14,576 nt of DNA from Muribaculaceae bacterium (GTDB lineage: Bacteria > Bacteroidota > Bacteroidia > Bacteroidales > Muribaculaceae). The position numbers were made by a program, and so were the translations under genes. Where the stretch lies: NCBI GenBank assembly GCA_016287065.1, contig JAEEVB010000030.1, positions 1 to 14,576 on the forward strand. The letters are read 5' to 3'. The notes under the pieces were generated by a model. That model made no database searches. It saw only the letters and a program-made list of their open reading frames with translations, and had not been told where the DNA came from. Positions 13,741 through 14,576 of this stretch are shown here, in pieces. How positions within the stretch are numbered: the stretch's first letter is position 1; each line of letters opens with the position of its first letter.

Positions 13741-13791
13741 CTGAAAGATATTTTATTAACTTTTTATTAACTCTATAAACTCTTTAAAACT

Positions 13792-14576
13792 ATGACAAAG
13801 AAATTACTAACATTTTTAACGCTGCTCACGCTCTTCTTTGGCGTCGGATGGGCAGCAGAGGTGCCCTACAAAACACTGGACATTTCAACTGCAACTATGA
13901 GTTCATATGTAAATAACTACTCTACTCCATTTACGGCTACAAATGATGGTTTCAGTTGGACGATCAGATATTTCAATAATGGCCAAAGCTCTTCAAATTG
14001 GGGCCATATTAGAGCTGCGAATAAGAATGGAGCAAGTGTTGCCACAATTACAACTCCAGTTGTTATTGACAAAGCCATTACCAAAGTAGTTGTGACTGTT
14101 GATCAGGTAGTTGCGAGCGACATTAACTCTACCACACTTTATGTTGCTTCCGATGGGAATTTTGAACAAAATCTTCAAACTATTTCTCTTGATGTTACTC
14201 AAGGAACTATGACATATGCAGTTCCTAATCCAACGGCAAATATGTTTTATAAACTGGCATATGATTGTAAAAAGACTTCTGCTAATGGTACATTAAGGAT
14301 TTCAAAGGTTGAGTATTACTATAATGAAGGTGGCTCGGTTACTCCCACATGTGCAACACCTACTATCACAATTAACCCTGCATCAGGGCCTTACTATGTG
14401 GGGCAAACAAACGTAACTGCCACTCTCGCTTGTTCTAATCCCACTGATGCTACAATTCTTTATAGACTGAACAATACTGGAGATTGGAACACATACAGCA
14501 GTGCTGTTACAATTCCCAACACTGCTGCAGGTGATGTATCTATCCAGGCAAAGGCTACCAAGACTGCTTACAATGA
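13792..14576 (+). CDS. Secreted multidomain protein with chitobiase/hexosaminidase C-terminal-like repeat (3' end outside window)
   Basis: The window holds 261 codons from the ATG at 13792 without a stop, starting MTKKLLTFLTLLTLFFGVGWA. This is a Sec signal peptide with cleavage near residue 21 or 22. Residues about 28-178 look like a beta-sandwich (LDISTATM to ISKVEYYYNEG), similar in style to modules in Bacteroidales extracellular proteins. From about residue 188 a CHB_HEX_C-type module begins, with the typical pattern TPTITINPASGPY, VTATLACSNPTDATILYRL and a following DVSIQAKATK. Such modules usually precede more repeats or a catalytic domain (for example a nuclease or glycoside hydrolase), which would lie outside the window, so the function cannot be named. 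Codons are clearly AT-richer than in the upstream genes. The short leader (13741-13791) holds two TTTTATTAAC copies and only a weak -7-like TAACTTTT at 13757-13764. Confidence 0.8.
   Translation, partial: MTKKLLTFLTLLTLFFGVGWAAEVPYKTLDISTATMSSYVNNYSTPFTATNDGFSWTIRYFNNGQSSSNWGHIRAANKNGASVATITTPVVIDKAITKVVVTVDQVVASDINSTTLYVASDGNFEQNLQTISLDVTQGTMTYAVPNPTANMFYKLAYDCKKTSANGTLRISKVEYYYNEGGSVTPTCATPTITINPASGPYYVGQTNVTATLACSNPTDATILYRLNNTGDWNTYSSAVTIPNTAAGDVSIQAKATKTAYN

Overview
The window looks like a chromosomal segment of a member of the Bacteroidota, most likely order Bacteroidales (Prevotellaceae- or Muribaculaceae-like). The evidence is the TAnnTTTG promoter boxes in front of several genes, the absence of Shine-Dalgarno sequences, secreted proteins ending in paired dockerin-like repeats, and an RNase H with an N-terminal viroplasmin-type domain. 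Species cannot be fixed from the sequence alone.

Layout. (1) Positions 1-754, minus strand: the ParA/Soj chromosome-partitioning ATPase, running off the left edge. (2) Positions 755-1068: an AT-rich divergent promoter region. (3) Positions 1069-7749, plus strand: three tandem paralogous secreted M6-family zinc metalloproteases (739, 731 and 738 aa). Each has a signal peptide, propeptide-like region, HExxHxxGxxD catalytic domain, beta-sandwich module and a C-terminal pair of dockerin-like calcium loops. The set is closed by a strong intrinsic terminator. (4) Positions 7879-9663, plus strand: a two-gene unit of a radical SAM protein (COG0731-like) and an LD-carboxypeptidase (S66). (5) Positions 9650-12204, minus strand: a family-4-type glycosyltransferase whose 3' end overlaps the carboxypeptidase by 14 bp, an unrecognised 171-aa protein, and RNase H. 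Between the glycosyltransferase and the 171-aa gene lie two short-period tandem repeat arrays (7-nt and 9-nt units). (6) Positions 12279-12815, plus strand: shikimate kinase, divergent from RNase H. (7) Positions 12974-13740: a REP-associated tyrosine transposase (RAYT, Y1/HUH type) with three near-identical REP hairpins, each preceded by the diagnostic GTAG foot. Two of them, an inverted pair, lie inside the 3' end of the coding region and are translated. (8) Positions 13792-14576: the start of an AT-richer secreted multidomain protein that runs off the right edge.

How the parts relate. The protease array is the main accessory function: three calcium-dependent extracellular proteases, apparently co-transcribed from one promoter and kept similar in places by shared stretches of identical DNA. 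The middle of the window is housekeeping (cell-wall recycling, aromatic amino-acid synthesis, RNA/DNA hybrid removal, glycan synthesis). The most unusual structure is the self-contained REP/RAYT unit, in which the transposase C-terminus is built from its own REP substrate followed by a 9-nt repeat array.
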